DNA from: Dissulfurimicrobium hydrothermale
GTDB taxonomy: Bacteria > Desulfobacterota > Dissulfuribacteria > Dissulfuribacterales > Sh68
DNA length: 64,000 nucleotides
Direction of reading: 5' to 3'
Assembly: GCF_022026155.1 (NCBI RefSeq)
Contig: NZ_CP085041.1
Coordinates: forward strand, 1,148,306-1,212,305
The first letter of the stretch is position 1. Each line of letters opens with the position of its first letter. The position numbers and the translations under genes were made by a program. Positions 24,676 to 33,983 of the stretch are shown in pieces. The notes beneath the pieces were generated by a model that was not told where the DNA came from, did no database searches, and saw only the letters and a list, made by a program, of their open reading frames with translations.

Positions 24676-26454
24676 TTATCGGTATCTTTTATGGTCAGCA
24701 TAATAGCGGTCTTTATCCGCATACATAGCGTTGTCGGCCGCCTTTACAACCTCATCAGGCGGGACAAGGTCAGAACCGGCCGAGCCTAGGCTGACGCTGA
24801 TCGGCACAGAGACACCTTCGGCCACAGGCAATTCCTTGTCATTGAATGTCTCTTTAATTCGATTGAGTAAATTTACAGCATTTCCAGAGGTCGTATTGGG
24901 GAGCAGGATATAAAACTCGTCGCCACCGATTCTGGCCAGAACGTCCGTCTCCCTGACGTTTTTGCACAGAATTGCAGCCGCGGCCCTGATAAGTTCATCT
25001 CCGGCCTGGTGGCCGTAAACGTCGTTTATGAACTTAAGGCCGTTTAAATCAGCAACTATTACAGAGAAATGTATGCCATGCCCTGCGTTTTTAGAGATTT
25101 CTTCAGAAAGCGCCCTTTCGAAGTAATAACGGTTATAAAGCCCTGTGAGACCGTCGATGTTGGCCCTCTCTTCCAGCCTTTTTAAAAGGAGTTTATTCTG
25201 TATCCACGACAAAAACGACTTGGAATAGAGATCAATGATATTGTTTGCATCCAAGCCGCATTCATGCATCGATGAGACCCGACCTTGATTCAGGAGTAAG
25301 ATCCCTATTTGTCCGCCTTTGTTTGAGCGCAGCGGCATCTGAAACCATGTTCTGTCTCCACCGTCGCTAGCCGGCGGCAGGGCTTCGAGTGGAAAGACAA
25401 ACGTATCACACTTCCTTGGAAGGTGCGAGAGGTACGAACCTATCAACCCCTGGGCGCAGTCATGTTCAAGGCCTATGGAGATCTGAAGCCATATCACACC
25501 CCTTCGGATATCTTCTATCAGCAAGAAGCATTTTGTACCGCCTATCTTTGAAAGGATGGAGCTTAATACTGTATGTGCCAGTTTCGTTTCATCTTCCCCC
25601 GGCTGCTGCATGAGGAGCATCAGTCCCGAGAGTTCCACGAAAAGGTCTTTTTGTTCGTTGAGTTGCCGTTGTTGCGCCTTTATTTGTTTGATAAGTTTGA
25701 CCTTGTTTGTATCATCTTTGAATACGAGAAGTGCTCCAGACTGATTGGCGATGGGTATAAAATTTTCGGTGATGTGTTCACCTTCACGTTCATGACCTAT
25801 TAATTGAAATCTATTCTGGGATGTTTCAGTTATAGGACATTGTCTACAAGGGTCTTTGTATCCGAATATTTCAAAGCATTTGACGTATGACTTGGCAGGA
25901 TATTTTTGTGACAACTTTTCTTTTAGAAAGAGATTGCTTTCTATGATGGTGTGATCTAGGCCTATTATTGCTAGGCCATCTGGGAGATGATCAAAAAGTA
26001 TCTCTAATCTTTCTTGAAGTATCTTTAACTGTTTAGTTTTATATTCCTCTAAGATCGTTTTTGCGGTTAGCTCTTTTCTGAGAAAGAAATAATCTTCTAT
26101 GAGTTTACGTTCTCTTGAGATATCTTTTAATGAAACGATGCATAGATCGTTTTGTTTTTTAAAATTCGCCAAAATGTATTTTGGCTTGCCGCTGATCGAG
26201 CAGTCTATGACTCTTTGGAGATGTGTTTTATTCGATTTTACAGGGCAGTCGCGGCATTGAATTTGTCCGAATAGAGATTTTAAGAGACATTTATTAGAAC
26301 TATATGGTTTGTTTTTGTTGGGATCGCCTATTTTAAGCATTGAGGCTGCGCCCTGATTTACAAATACGGTTTTACATGTTTGATTAATTAGGATTATGCT
26401 TATATTTAACCCATTTAAGATGTCCCTTGTCGCCTGATCTAGTTTAGATATCAT
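24676..26454 (-). CDS. PAS-containing diguanylate cyclase (GGDEF)
   Basis: About 592 residues: two PAS-like domains (about 10-115 and 150-265), a coiled coil, a GAF-like region (about 285-415), and a C-terminal GGDEF domain (about 430-590). The active-site motif GGDEF is intact in ARIGGDEFYILLP, and an RETD inhibitory site lies five residues before it, so it should make cyclic di-GMP with feedback inhibition. Both PAS domains carry a similar cysteine cluster (CLLKSLFGQIQCRDC and CFEIFGYKDPCRQC), a candidate Fe-S or redox sensor. No membrane helix is evident. The ATG at 26454 begins at the first PAS helix. The CheZ-like gene follows after 32 bases. Confidence 0.9.
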   Translation of the reverse strand: MISKLDQATRDILNGLNISIILINQTCKTVFVNQGAASMLKIGDPNKNKPYSSNKCLLKSLFGQIQCRDCPVKSNKTHLQRVIDCSISGKPKYILANFKKQNDLCIVSLKDISRERKLIEDYFFLRKELTAKTILEEYKTKQLKILQERLEILFDHLPDGLAIIGLDHTIIESNLFLKEKLSQKYPAKSYVKCFEIFGYKDPCRQCPITETSQNRFQLIGHEREGEHITENFIPIANQSGALLVFKDDTNKVKLIKQIKAQQRQLNEQKDLFVELSGLMLLMQQPGEDETKLAHTVLSSILSKIGGTKCFLLIEDIRRGVIWLQISIGLEHDCAQGLIGSYLSHLPRKCDTFVFPLEALPPASDGGDRTWFQMPLRSNKGGQIGILLLNQGRVSSMHECGLDANNIIDLYSKSFLSWIQNKLLLKRLEERANIDGLTGLYNRYYFERALSEEISKNAGHGIHFSVIVADLNGLKFINDVYGHQAGDELIRAAAAILCKNVRETDVLARIGGDEFYILLPNTTSGNAVNLLNRIKETFNDKELPVAEGVSVPISVSLGSAGSDLVPPDEVVKAADNAMYADKDRYYADHKRYR

Positions 26455-26692
26455 GGCAGTTCTCCGCAATAAGGTTTTGCAGGATTGGGTTGCAGAGACG
26501 CCCAGATTGGAAAATTGAAAAGAAGATTGAAAAACAGATGAAAAGCTCGATGAATATTTGATAAAGATTCAGACTTGTTGAGGCTTTTCTTTCCATAAAA
26601 AAAGTATAAATTAATTAAAAATGCTTTTCAAGCAAATGCACGGTGCCTGGTGTGCAGCCGAGGTCTTTGTCGTCTAAAAAGGAGTTATGATT

Positions 26693-27121
26693 ATGTATAA
26701 AAGGATGTTGGTTCTTCGTTTCCCGCCTGAGATAACAGACAAGCCCATAGTTTGGGCGCTCAGTAAGGACTTCGGTCTCTGCTTCAATATTTTGAAGGCA
26801 GCTGTCTTTCCAGGCCAGGAAGGCCTTATGGTATTGGAACTTTCAGGGCAAAAGCCGGAGGTCACTAGGGGGCTCAAATATCTTCGCTCGCAAGGGGTTG
26901 TAGTAAAACCTGTCGAGCAGGAGATAAGCCGAAACAACGAAATATGCATACAGTGCGGTGCCTGTACAGGCGTATGTCCCACAAAGGCCCTTTACATCGA
27001 CAGACCTACTATGTGTGTAATGTTTGACCCCAAGAAGTGCACTGGCTGCGAGTTATGTGTCCTTGTCTGTCCTGTCAGGGCCATGGAGGTGCGCTTCAGT
27101 AAGGAAAAGGCGCTCGCCTAG
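26693..27121 (+). CDS. NIL-domain ferredoxin
   Basis: A 142-residue protein with an N-terminal NIL domain (about 1-75; ACT-like fold found in methionine transporters and sulfur-assimilation proteins) and two 4Fe-4S sites (CIQCGACTGVCP and CTGCELCVLVCP). Homologous NIL-ferredoxins act with COG1900 proteins in homocysteine formation in methanogens, where they help move reduced sulfur. Here its partner is mnmA, nine bases downstream, so a role in delivering sulfur or electrons to tRNA thiolation is an attractive guess. AAGGAG at 26679-26684 is spaced eight bases from ATG 26693 but only two from ATG 26687, so the inner start is chosen. Confidence 0.85.
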   Translation: MYKRMLVLRFPPEITDKPIVWALSKDFGLCFNILKAAVFPGQEGLMVLELSGQKPEVTRGLKYLRSQGVVVKPVEQEISRNNEICIQCGACTGVCPTKALYIDRPTMCVMFDPKKCTGCELCVLVCPVRAMEVRFSKEKALA

Positions 27122-27130
27122 TCGGACTGT

Positions 27131-28162
27131 ATGACAAAGGGGGTATTGGTTGCGATAAGCGGCGGTGTTGATAGTGCGGTTGCGGTCATGAAGGCCGTTG
27201 AGGCCGGTTATCATACCGAGGCATTTCACCTGAGGCTCTCCAAGCATGATGTCGGTCTTTCCGCTGCAGCCGCCATCGCCGAGGGGTTTGGCATAAGGCT
27301 CCACATCGTCGATTGCCTTAATGAATTTGAGCAGGAGGTTATAGATTATTTCAAGACCTCTTATCTGATTGGTGAGACCCCGAATCCATGTGTAGTATGC
27401 AATCCCAGGATTAAGATAAGATATGGGCTGAAATTGATGGACAGGCTGGGGTTGGATGTTCTAGTCACTGGTCACTATGCAAGGGTGGTTGGCCGCAACG
27501 ACATCGGTACCGTGCTCCTTAAGGGTGTCGATGCAGCTAAGGACCAGTCATATTTTCTGCACCAGATCCAGCGTACGGCCTTTGACCGCCTTTGGTTCCC
27601 GAATGGTTTGTTTACGAAAGAAGAGATTAAGGCCTTGGCGGGGAAGGCTGGTTTCTTGGATATCGTGCATAAGGAGAGTCAGGAGGCCTGTTTTTTAAAG
27701 GGCGATTACCGGGATTTTCTGGGTGTGGACGCAGACGGCGAGGGAGGTGAGGTTGTTACAAGGGACGGATGCATTCTTGGACGGCACAAGGGGCTTTGGG
27801 CCTATACAGTGGGGCAGAGGAAGGGTCTGAGCGGCCTGCCAGGTGGCTCGCCTTGGTATGTGTTGGCCCTTGACCATGAAAACAACCGCCTGATTGTGGG
27901 CAGATCTGACGAACTTTTGTCCACTGGTTGCCTGGTGAACGGCATAAATTGGCTGGTTGATGATCCGGCTATGGTCTTTGACTGCCGGCCTCAGGTCAAG
28001 ATCCGTTACCGCCATCAGGGCGTTCGAGCAATTGTTGAACCTGCAGAAGACGGTATGGTAAGGGTCATCTTTGATATGCCCCAACGTGCGGTTACGCCGG
28101 GGCAATTTGCAGTTTTTTACAACGATGAGCAGGTCCTTGGAGGCGGGAAGATATGCGGATAG
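27131..28162 (+). CDS. mnmA: tRNA-specific 2-thiouridylase MnmA
   Basis: A 343-residue PP-loop enzyme that adds sulfur to U34 of Lys, Glu and Gln tRNAs. It has the ATP-binding SGGVDSAVA, the first catalytic-region cysteine in TPNPCVVCN, DQSYFL, and the second cysteine in SQEACFL. The N-terminal domain is shorter than in E. coli MnmA between the PP-loop and the tRNA-binding part. The gene begins nine bases after the NIL-ferredoxin and overlaps mtaB by 10 bases, forming a three-gene sulfur-modification operon. Confidence 0.93.
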   Translation: MTKGVLVAISGGVDSAVAVMKAVEAGYHTEAFHLRLSKHDVGLSAAAAIAEGFGIRLHIVDCLNEFEQEVIDYFKTSYLIGETPNPCVVCNPRIKIRYGLKLMDRLGLDVLVTGHYARVVGRNDIGTVLLKGVDAAKDQSYFLHQIQRTAFDRLWFPNGLFTKEEIKALAGKAGFLDIVHKESQEACFLKGDYRDFLGVDADGEGGEVVTRDGCILGRHKGLWAYTVGQRKGLSGLPGGSPWYVLALDHENNRLIVGRSDELLSTGCLVNGINWLVDDPAMVFDCRPQVKIRYRHQGVRAIVEPAEDGMVRVIFDMPQRAVTPGQFAVFYNDEQVLGGGKICG

Positions 28163-29463
28163 CCTTCTATACCTTGGGGTGCAAGGTAAACCAGTTTGAA
28201 ACTGCAGCCATAGCGGAGAGTCTGGCGTGCAAAGGAGGCGAGATTGTTTCCTTTCAAGATGCAGCCGATCTTTATGTTATAAATACCTGCGCGGTTACTT
28301 CTAAGGCGGCCTATCAGTCCAGGCAGGCGATCAGGAGGGCAAGACGTATAAACCAGGCTGCCAGGGTAATAGCTACGGGTTGTTACGTCCAAATCGGCCT
28401 TCAGGAACTGCTTGAGACCATGCCATGCAAGGTTTGTCTTGTAGGCAATGATCAAAAACACACCATTCCCGAGATAGCCTTCGAAGACTTGGGTTGCCTG
28501 GAGGTGTATACAGGCGATGTCGGGATGGTTAAAAAAATAGCCCCTTTTTTCATTACAGCGCCTTTTGATCGGACCAGGGCGTATGTGAGGGTGCAGGACG
28601 GCTGCGATGCCTTTTGCAGTTATTGCATCGTCCCATATACCAGAGGGCGCTCCAGAAGTCTGGCGCCTGAAGCCGTGCTTAGACAGGTCGAGGCGCTTGC
28701 CGTAGGTGGCATAAAGGAGGTGGTGCTGACAGGCATACACATAGGTCTTTATGGGCGGGATCTTGCGCAGAAGACCTGTCTCCTTGATCTAATCAAGGCC
28801 CTTTGCCCTGCCTTTCCTGACATCAGGTTCCGCCTAAGTTCTATCGAGCCGACTGAAGTAAGTGATGAACTGTTGGCATTCGCCGGTTCGCAGCATAATT
28901 TTTGCCCCCATTGGCATATTTCGCTCCAAAGTGGTTCTGAAAAGGTGCTTTCGGCGATGAATAGGCGCTACAAGCCAGGACTTTTTGTACAACTTGTTTC
29001 CAAGATCAAGGAGACGATGCCTAATGCAGCTATAGGGGTTGACGTCATGGCTGGTTTTCCCGTTGAGGATGAACAGGATTTTCTGATGACCCTTAATCTT
29101 TTGAAAGACCTTCCTGTCGCTTATGTCCATGCCTTTCCTTATTCAAAGCGACAGGGCACCTTGGCTGCCGTCATGAAAGACGTTGTGCCTCAAAGAGAGA
29201 GAGTGCGGAGGGCGGCCGCCTTAAGGGCCCTTGGTGAGGTAAAGCGCATGGAATTCTGGCGATCCCAGCTTCGAAAAACCTTTGAGTGCTTGGTGGAGTC
29301 AAGGACCGGTGAGACAGGTGATTGGTTTGGTCATACTGAGAATTATATACCTGTGATCATTAAGGGTCTAAGCAATGCGCATATGCAAAATTTGATCGTC
29401 CCTGTGCGTCTTGACGCCGTAAAAGACGATAGAGTTGTTGCCTTTTTGGATATGGAGGGTTAA
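28153..29463 (+). CDS. mtaB: tRNA t6A37 methylthiotransferase MtaB
   Basis: A 436-residue radical-SAM methylthiotransferase with the three expected domains: the N-terminal MTTase domain with three cluster cysteines (TLGCKVNQFE, INTCAVTS, ATGCYVQ), the radical-SAM core with CDAFCSYCIVPYTRGRSRS, and a C-terminal TRAM region. MtaB converts t6A37 to ms2t6A37 in ANN-decoding tRNAs. MiaB and RimO differ in the TLGCKVNQ opening, so MtaB is favoured. It overlaps mnmA, continuing the tRNA thiolation theme. Confidence 0.9.
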   Translation: MRIAFYTLGCKVNQFETAAIAESLACKGGEIVSFQDAADLYVINTCAVTSKAAYQSRQAIRRARRINQAARVIATGCYVQIGLQELLETMPCKVCLVGNDQKHTIPEIAFEDLGCLEVYTGDVGMVKKIAPFFITAPFDRTRAYVRVQDGCDAFCSYCIVPYTRGRSRSLAPEAVLRQVEALAVGGIKEVVLTGIHIGLYGRDLAQKTCLLDLIKALCPAFPDIRFRLSSIEPTEVSDELLAFAGSQHNFCPHWHISLQSGSEKVLSAMNRRYKPGLFVQLVSKIKETMPNAAIGVDVMAGFPVEDEQDFLMTLNLLKDLPVAYVHAFPYSKRQGTLAAVMKDVVPQRERVRRAAALRALGEVKRMEFWRSQLRKTFECLVESRTGETGDWFGHTENYIPVIIKGLSNAHMQNLIVPVRLDAVKDDRVVAFLDMEG

Positions 29464-29473
29464 TTTCCTCAAA

Positions 29474-29497
29474 TTTAATATCGATTTTAATATCGAT
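29474..29497. repeat. Perfect tandem 12-base repeat upstream of the heme cluster
   Basis: TTTAATATCGAT occurs twice in direct succession at 29474-29485 and 29486-29497, 44 bases before the first heme gene. Each copy ends in the palindrome ATCGAT, so paired repressor half-sites on the same face of the helix are conceivable. No regulator is assigned. Confidence 0.6.
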
Positions 29498-29540
29498 GTG
29501 TTATATGATCGTTTATAACCGCACTGCAGGGTAAAATTGA

Positions 29541-30614
29541 ATGGATTTCGAATTGAAATGGCTTGCCTGGGAGATAACTAGACGTTGCAATCTCCACTGT
29601 ATCCACTGTAGGTCTTCATCAGAGCTGGAGATAAAGGGTCATCCCGATTTTTCTACCGAAGAGGGCTTCAGGATACTCGACGACATATCTAATTTCGCAA
29701 GGCCTGTTGTGGTTCTTTCAGGCGGCGAACCCCTTTTGAGGATGGATTGGCCCAGGCTTGCCCGTTACGGCACGGAAAAGGGCCTCAGGATGTGTCTTGC
29801 TACAAACGGTCTCCTTGTCACCGATGAGGTGTGCAGGGAGATAAAGACATCTGGCATAAAGATGGTCTCTTTGAGTCTGGACGGTGCAAGCGCTGAGGTC
29901 CATGATAATTTTAGGGACCAGCCAGGGGCCTTTGACGGCGTTATGAACGCCGCAAGGCTTTTCAAAAGACATTCCATAGATTTTTTGATTAATTCCTCAT
30001 TCACCAAGAGGAATCAGGCTGAGATACCGAAGGTCATGAGACTCGCCAAGGAACTTGGGGCAACGGCGTGGTATATGTTTATGATAGTCCCTACAGGAAG
30101 GGGTGAGGACGTGATGAACGAGCTTATCTCCCCTGAAGATTATGAAGAGATACTTAGATGGCACTATGAGATGGAAAGGCATGAAGACGAACTTCTGGTA
30201 AGACCCACGTGTGCCCCACATTACTACCGCGTAAGGCTTCAGCTCGCCAAGGAAAAGGGGGAAATTCCAAAAAAAAGGACCCTAAAGTTCTCTACTGGTG
30301 GGTCAAAGGGGTGCCTGGCAGGTCAACTTATAGCGTTGTTGGATGTAGATGGAAACGTCCTTCCTTGCAGTTATTTCCCACTCCCGGCAGGGAGCATCCG
30401 GGAAAGGCCATTTAAGGATATTTGGCTGAACAGCCCGCTTTTTAAAGAAATTAGAGACTTTTTATCCTATAAAGGCAGATGCGGGCGGTGTGAGTACGTT
30501 TCTATATGCGGGGGTTGCAGGGCCAGGGCATACGCCTTGACCGGAGATTATCTCGCCGAGGAACCGTTTTGCAGATACATGCCACTGCAGGTAAGGAGTG
30601 GGAGGGTTGTATGA
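29541..30614 (+). CDS. AhbD/AhbC-like radical-SAM heme biosynthesis enzyme
   Basis: A 357-residue radical-SAM protein with the cluster motif [10 protein letters not shown] (Cys16, Cys20, Cys23), LSGGEPLL, and a C-terminal SPASM-type region ([13 protein letters not shown], then [19 protein letters not shown]). AhbC and AhbD act in siroheme-dependent heme synthesis; AhbD decarboxylates iron-coproporphyrin III to heme. The [13 protein letters not shown] tail resembles AhbD more than AhbC/NirJ in my recollection, so AhbD is favoured but not certain. It overlaps hemE by four bases (ATGA), tying it to a coproporphyrin-type gene set. Confidence 0.8.
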   Translation: MDFELKWLAWEITRRCNLHCIHCRSSSELEIKGHPDFSTEEGFRILDDISNFARPVVVLSGGEPLLRMDWPRLARYGTEKGLRMCLATNGLLVTDEVCREIKTSGIKMVSLSLDGASAEVHDNFRDQPGAFDGVMNAARLFKRHSIDFLINSSFTKRNQAEIPKVMRLAKELGATAWYMFMIVPTGRGEDVMNELISPEDYEEILRWHYEMERHEDELLVRPTCAPHYYRVRLQLAKEKGEIPKKRTLKFSTGGSKGCLAGQLIALLDVDGNVLPCSYFPLPAGSIRERPFKDIWLNSPLFKEIRDFLSYKGRCGRCEYVSICGGCRARAYALTGDYLAEEPFCRYMPLQVRSGRVV

Positions 30615-31633
30615 AAGACATCTTCTTGAAGGCATGTAAAGGGGAAAAGACCAGACCTATACCTGTCTGGGTCATGAGGCAGGCCGGACGATATCTGCCG
30701 GATTATCAGCGAGTGCGCGGTGGCATGGATTTTTTGACCCTCTGCAAGACCCCTAGACTTGCCGCCGACGTCACCCTCCAGCCTGTTGATATCTTGGGTA
30801 TGGATGCAGCTATACTGTTTTCAGATATACTCATACCGGCAGAGGCGATGGGGATAAATCTTGTCTTCTCGGAGGGCAAGGGACCTATCTTGTCGCCGCC
30901 TGTCAGAACGGAGAGGGACATATCGGCCCTCCGCAACATCGATCCTGCGGCAGATACCCCTTTTGTCCTGGAGACCATAGCCATTCTTCGGGATGAACTG
31001 AAGGACAAGGTCCCGCTCATAGGTTTCGCAGGCGCCCCCTTCACCCTGGCGACCTATATGATAGAGGGTGGAAGCTCTAAAAATTTCCTACATACAAAAA
31101 AGATGATGTTTTCTGCGCCCGAGCTCTTTCACCGTCTGATGGCGCTTCTGACAGATGTGACTATGGCCTATCTTTTGGGGCAGATAGGTGCCGGGGCGCA
31201 GGCCGTCCAGGTATTTGACACCTGGGCAGGCGTCCTCTCAAGGACTGACTATAAGGCCTTCGTGCTTCCATATGTCAAACAGATATTCACCGGGATAAAA
31301 AAGGCCGGGGTTCCAGGTATATATTTTGTGCTGGATGGCTGTCATCTCCTCGAAGAGACGGCTGACGCCGGAGCGGATGTCATCGGTCTGGATTGGCGAA
31401 CCGAGATAAAAGACGCCGTGTTTCGACTTGGCGATGTGTCCATACAAGGGAATCTGGATCCATGTTCCTTGTTTTTACCGGAGAATTTTTTAAGGGAGAA
31501 GGTGAGGTCCATACTTGAACAGGGTACCCTTGCCAAAAGCCACATCTTTAATCTCGGCCATGGCGTTCTTCCTGAAATTCCATATGAAAAGGTAAGGCTT
31601 TTGGTGGAGCTGGTGCACGAACTTTCGGCATGA
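30611..31633 (+). CDS. hemE: Uroporphyrinogen decarboxylase
   Basis: A 340-residue enzyme with [15 protein letters not shown], the invariant N-terminal active-site loop of HemE, and [16 protein letters not shown] plus a HGVLPEIP C-terminal motif. It converts uroporphyrinogen III to coproporphyrinogen III in the cytoplasm. The ATG at 30611 overlaps the AhbD-like gene's stop, with AAGGAGTGGGAGGG upstream; the in-frame upstream extension is rejected. HemE is not needed in the siroheme-dependent route, so its place beside an Ahb-type gene is noteworthy. Confidence 0.95.
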   Translation: MKDIFLKACKGEKTRPIPVWVMRQAGRYLPDYQRVRGGMDFLTLCKTPRLAADVTLQPVDILGMDAAILFSDILIPAEAMGINLVFSEGKGPILSPPVRTERDISALRNIDPAADTPFVLETIAILRDELKDKVPLIGFAGAPFTLATYMIEGGSSKNFLHTKKMMFSAPELFHRLMALLTDVTMAYLLGQIGAGAQAVQVFDTWAGVLSRTDYKAFVLPYVKQIFTGIKKAGVPGIYFVLDGCHLLEETADAGADVIGLDWRTEIKDAVFRLGDVSIQGNLDPCSLFLPENFLREKVRSILEQGTLAKSHIFNLGHGVLPEIPYEKVRLLVELVHELSA

Positions 31634-32622
31634 AGACGGGTGTCGTCCTTTTAAATATGGGCGGGCCGGATTGTTTGGCCGCCGTCAGACCATTTCTTCA
31701 AAATCTCTTCTCCGATCGGGACATAATCAGGCTTGGTCCGAGACCTTTTCAGGCGTTGCTCGCCTGGTGGATAGCAAAAAAGAGGGCGCCGAAGAGCGAG
31801 AAGAGCTATGGCCTTATAGGCGGCAAGAGCCCGCTTTTAGAGATCACTATGTCTCAGGCGAGGGCTGTCGAAAGATTGCTCAATGATAAAGGTATAGACA
31901 TTACGGCAGCGGCCGGTATGAGATATTGGTCGCCCAGGACACCAGACGTCTTGAAATCATTAAAGGAACAGGGCATATCAAGCGTCGCAGGGCTTTCGCT
32001 GTATCCTCATTACAGCAGGGCCACGAGTGGTTCATCTCTTGCGGATTTCAGTGCAGCCTGTGAGGATTTGGGCTTGCTGCACATAGAGATCATGGCCTTC
32101 CCTGATTATAGGCCTTATATTGAGGCCTTGGCCGAGTGCTTGGAAGATGGCCTGGATGCCCTTTTCCGTCCTGAAGAAAAGGCCTTGTTGCCGCATCTGC
32201 CGTCTGATTTCGCTCTCCTATATAGCGCACATAGTCTGCCGGAATACCTCATTGAATCAGGCGATCCATACGTGGATAACCTTCGCCTCACTATAGAGGC
32301 GCTTGAGGGGATGACGGGCGTCAGGGGCGAACTCTCCTTTCAGAGCAGGAGCGGTCCTGTGAAATGGCTTGGGCCTGGTACAGATACTATGATCTTGAGA
32401 TTTGCAAAAGAAGGCAAAAAAAGGATATTGGTCGTGCCGATCAGTTTTGTTTCGGATCATGTCGAGACCCTTTATGAAATAGACATGCTGTATAAAGACA
32501 TGGCGGCCGAAATGGGAGTGAGGCTCGTTCGCGCGCCATCGTTGAATGACAGGCCGGCCTTTATTGCGGCATTGGGGATGCTGGTTGAGGATAGTTTCAG
32601 GGAGATCGGATGGCTAGGGTGA
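31630..32622 (+). CDS. hemH: Ferrochelatase (protoporphyrin or coproporphyrin type)
   Basis: A 330-residue HemH-family protein that inserts Fe2+ into a porphyrin. Visible motifs are LLNMGGPD at the N-terminus, YSAHSLPEYLIESGDPY with the catalytic histidine, and VPISFVSDHVETLYE with the conserved glutamate region. Sequence alone does not tell protoporphyrin (HemH) from coproporphyrin (CpfC) use. It is coupled to hemE by an ATGA overlap and overlaps the oxidase gene by 13 bases. Confidence 0.93.
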   Translation: MKTGVVLLNMGGPDCLAAVRPFLQNLFSDRDIIRLGPRPFQALLAWWIAKKRAPKSEKSYGLIGGKSPLLEITMSQARAVERLLNDKGIDITAAAGMRYWSPRTPDVLKSLKEQGISSVAGLSLYPHYSRATSGSSLADFSAACEDLGLLHIEIMAFPDYRPYIEALAECLEDGLDALFRPEEKALLPHLPSDFALLYSAHSLPEYLIESGDPYVDNLRLTIEALEGMTGVRGELSFQSRSGPVKWLGPGTDTMILRFAKEGKKRILVVPISFVSDHVETLYEIDMLYKDMAAEMGVRLVRAPSLNDRPAFIAALGMLVEDSFREIGWLG

Positions 32623-33983
32623 TTGTAATAGGAGGTGGTGTCTCCGGACTTTCTTTTGCGTGGTATTTAAGGAGGCTAAAGCCAGGTTGGGAGATATTGA
32701 TATTGGAAAGGGCGCCAAGGCCAGGCGGCAAGGTCTGGACGGCGATAGAAGAGGGTTTTGTTTGGGAGAGGGGGGTGAACGGTTTTCTTGATAACAAACC
32801 GGCGGCCTTGAGATTGGCAGGCTTGTTGGGTCTAAGTCTTTTAAAGAGCAATGATTCGGCGCGAAGGCGTTTTGTTGTAAAAGACGGTGATCTTTTAAGG
32901 CTTCCTGAATCCCCGTTGGCCCTCTTGCGTTCAAAGTTGTTGTCGCCTGTCGGCAAGGTCAGGTTGGCGTTGGAGCCCTTCATTCCAAAGGCCAGCGCCA
33001 TCAAAGAAGAATCGCTTGCAGGGTTTGCAATAAGACGCCTGGGCAAGGAGGCCTTCGATTATCTGATCGATCCGATGGCCGCCGGCATTTATGCTGGAGA
33101 TCCTTATGCATTGTCCTTGAAGGCCTGTTTTCCAAAGATATATGAGCTTGAGCAAGGCTATGGCAGCCTTATTCGGGCCATGATGGTCTTAAAAAAAGAG
33201 GCGAGGCGCAAGGGCTTAAACGTCCCTACGGCAGGACCAGGTGGTGTGCTCATGTCGTTCGCGGCCGGTATGAACGAGCTTGTCGAGGCCCTTTATAGAG
33301 ACCTGTCAGACATCGTCAGGCTTGATACACAGGTGATTTCCATCAGGAGGATGGGGAGGGATGGTTTTTCCTGCCTTACGGCGGATGGCGAAGAGATAGA
33401 GGCAACCCACGTTGTTGTGGCCTGTCCTGCAAGAGAGGCCTCGCGCATCATGTCAAGGTCCTTCCCTGCAGCAGCGGATGCGGCCTTTTCTATTTATTAT
33501 CCGCCGATAAGCATAGTGGCCATCGGTGTGCACGAAAGGCATTTGCCCGGACCTCTTGACGGTTTTGGTTTCCTGTGTCCATCGAGGGAGAAGAGGGATA
33601 TCCTTGGCGTCCTTTGGGATTCGTCGATATTTTCCGGAAGGGCGCCGAGCGGGTATTGTTTGATAAGGGTCCTTATAGGGGGCGCGAGGGCGCCTGAACT
33701 GGCAAGGATGCCTCAAGAAAATATTGTCCAAACGGCCTTGAAGGAACTTAAAGACCTTTTGGGCCTAAAGGCCGGCCCTGAATTCGTCAGGGTCTTCAAG
33801 TGGGATGAAGCGATACCGCAATACAACGTGGGACATGCCGATGTAGTCCGCAGGGTTGTCGAAGGGTTTGACAGTGACAGGATAAAGATACGTTGCAATT
33901 GGGTCGGAGGTGTGAGCCTGAACGACTGCGTTGCAAACTCAGAGACCTTGGCTAGAGAGATGGCGCAGGATGGGAACAGTTGA
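32610..33983 (+). CDS. hemY: Protoporphyrinogen/coproporphyrinogen oxidase (HemY/CgoX family)
   Basis: A 457-residue FAD enzyme with the dinucleotide-binding motif VIVIGGGVSGLSFAWYLRR, ERAPRPGGKVWT, and a C-terminal FAD-contact segment (NWVGGVSLNDCVANSETLA). HemY/CgoX proteins oxidise protoporphyrinogen IX or coproporphyrinogen III; known members use oxygen, which is odd if the organism is a strict anaerobe. The gene overlaps hemH by 13 bases and the next flavoprotein gene by 14. No hemN, hemQ/chdC or hemJ is in the window. Confidence 0.88.
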   Translation: MARVIVIGGGVSGLSFAWYLRRLKPGWEILILERAPRPGGKVWTAIEEGFVWERGVNGFLDNKPAALRLAGLLGLSLLKSNDSARRRFVVKDGDLLRLPESPLALLRSKLLSPVGKVRLALEPFIPKASAIKEESLAGFAIRRLGKEAFDYLIDPMAAGIYAGDPYALSLKACFPKIYELEQGYGSLIRAMMVLKKEARRKGLNVPTAGPGGVLMSFAAGMNELVEALYRDLSDIVRLDTQVISIRRMGRDGFSCLTADGEEIEATHVVVACPAREASRIMSRSFPAAADAAFSIYYPPISIVAIGVHERHLPGPLDGFGFLCPSREKRDILGVLWDSSIFSGRAPSGYCLIRVLIGGARAPELARMPQENIVQTALKELKDLLGLKAGPEFVRVFKWDEAIPQYNVGHADVVRRVVEGFDSDRIKIRCNWVGGVSLNDCVANSETLAREMAQDGNS

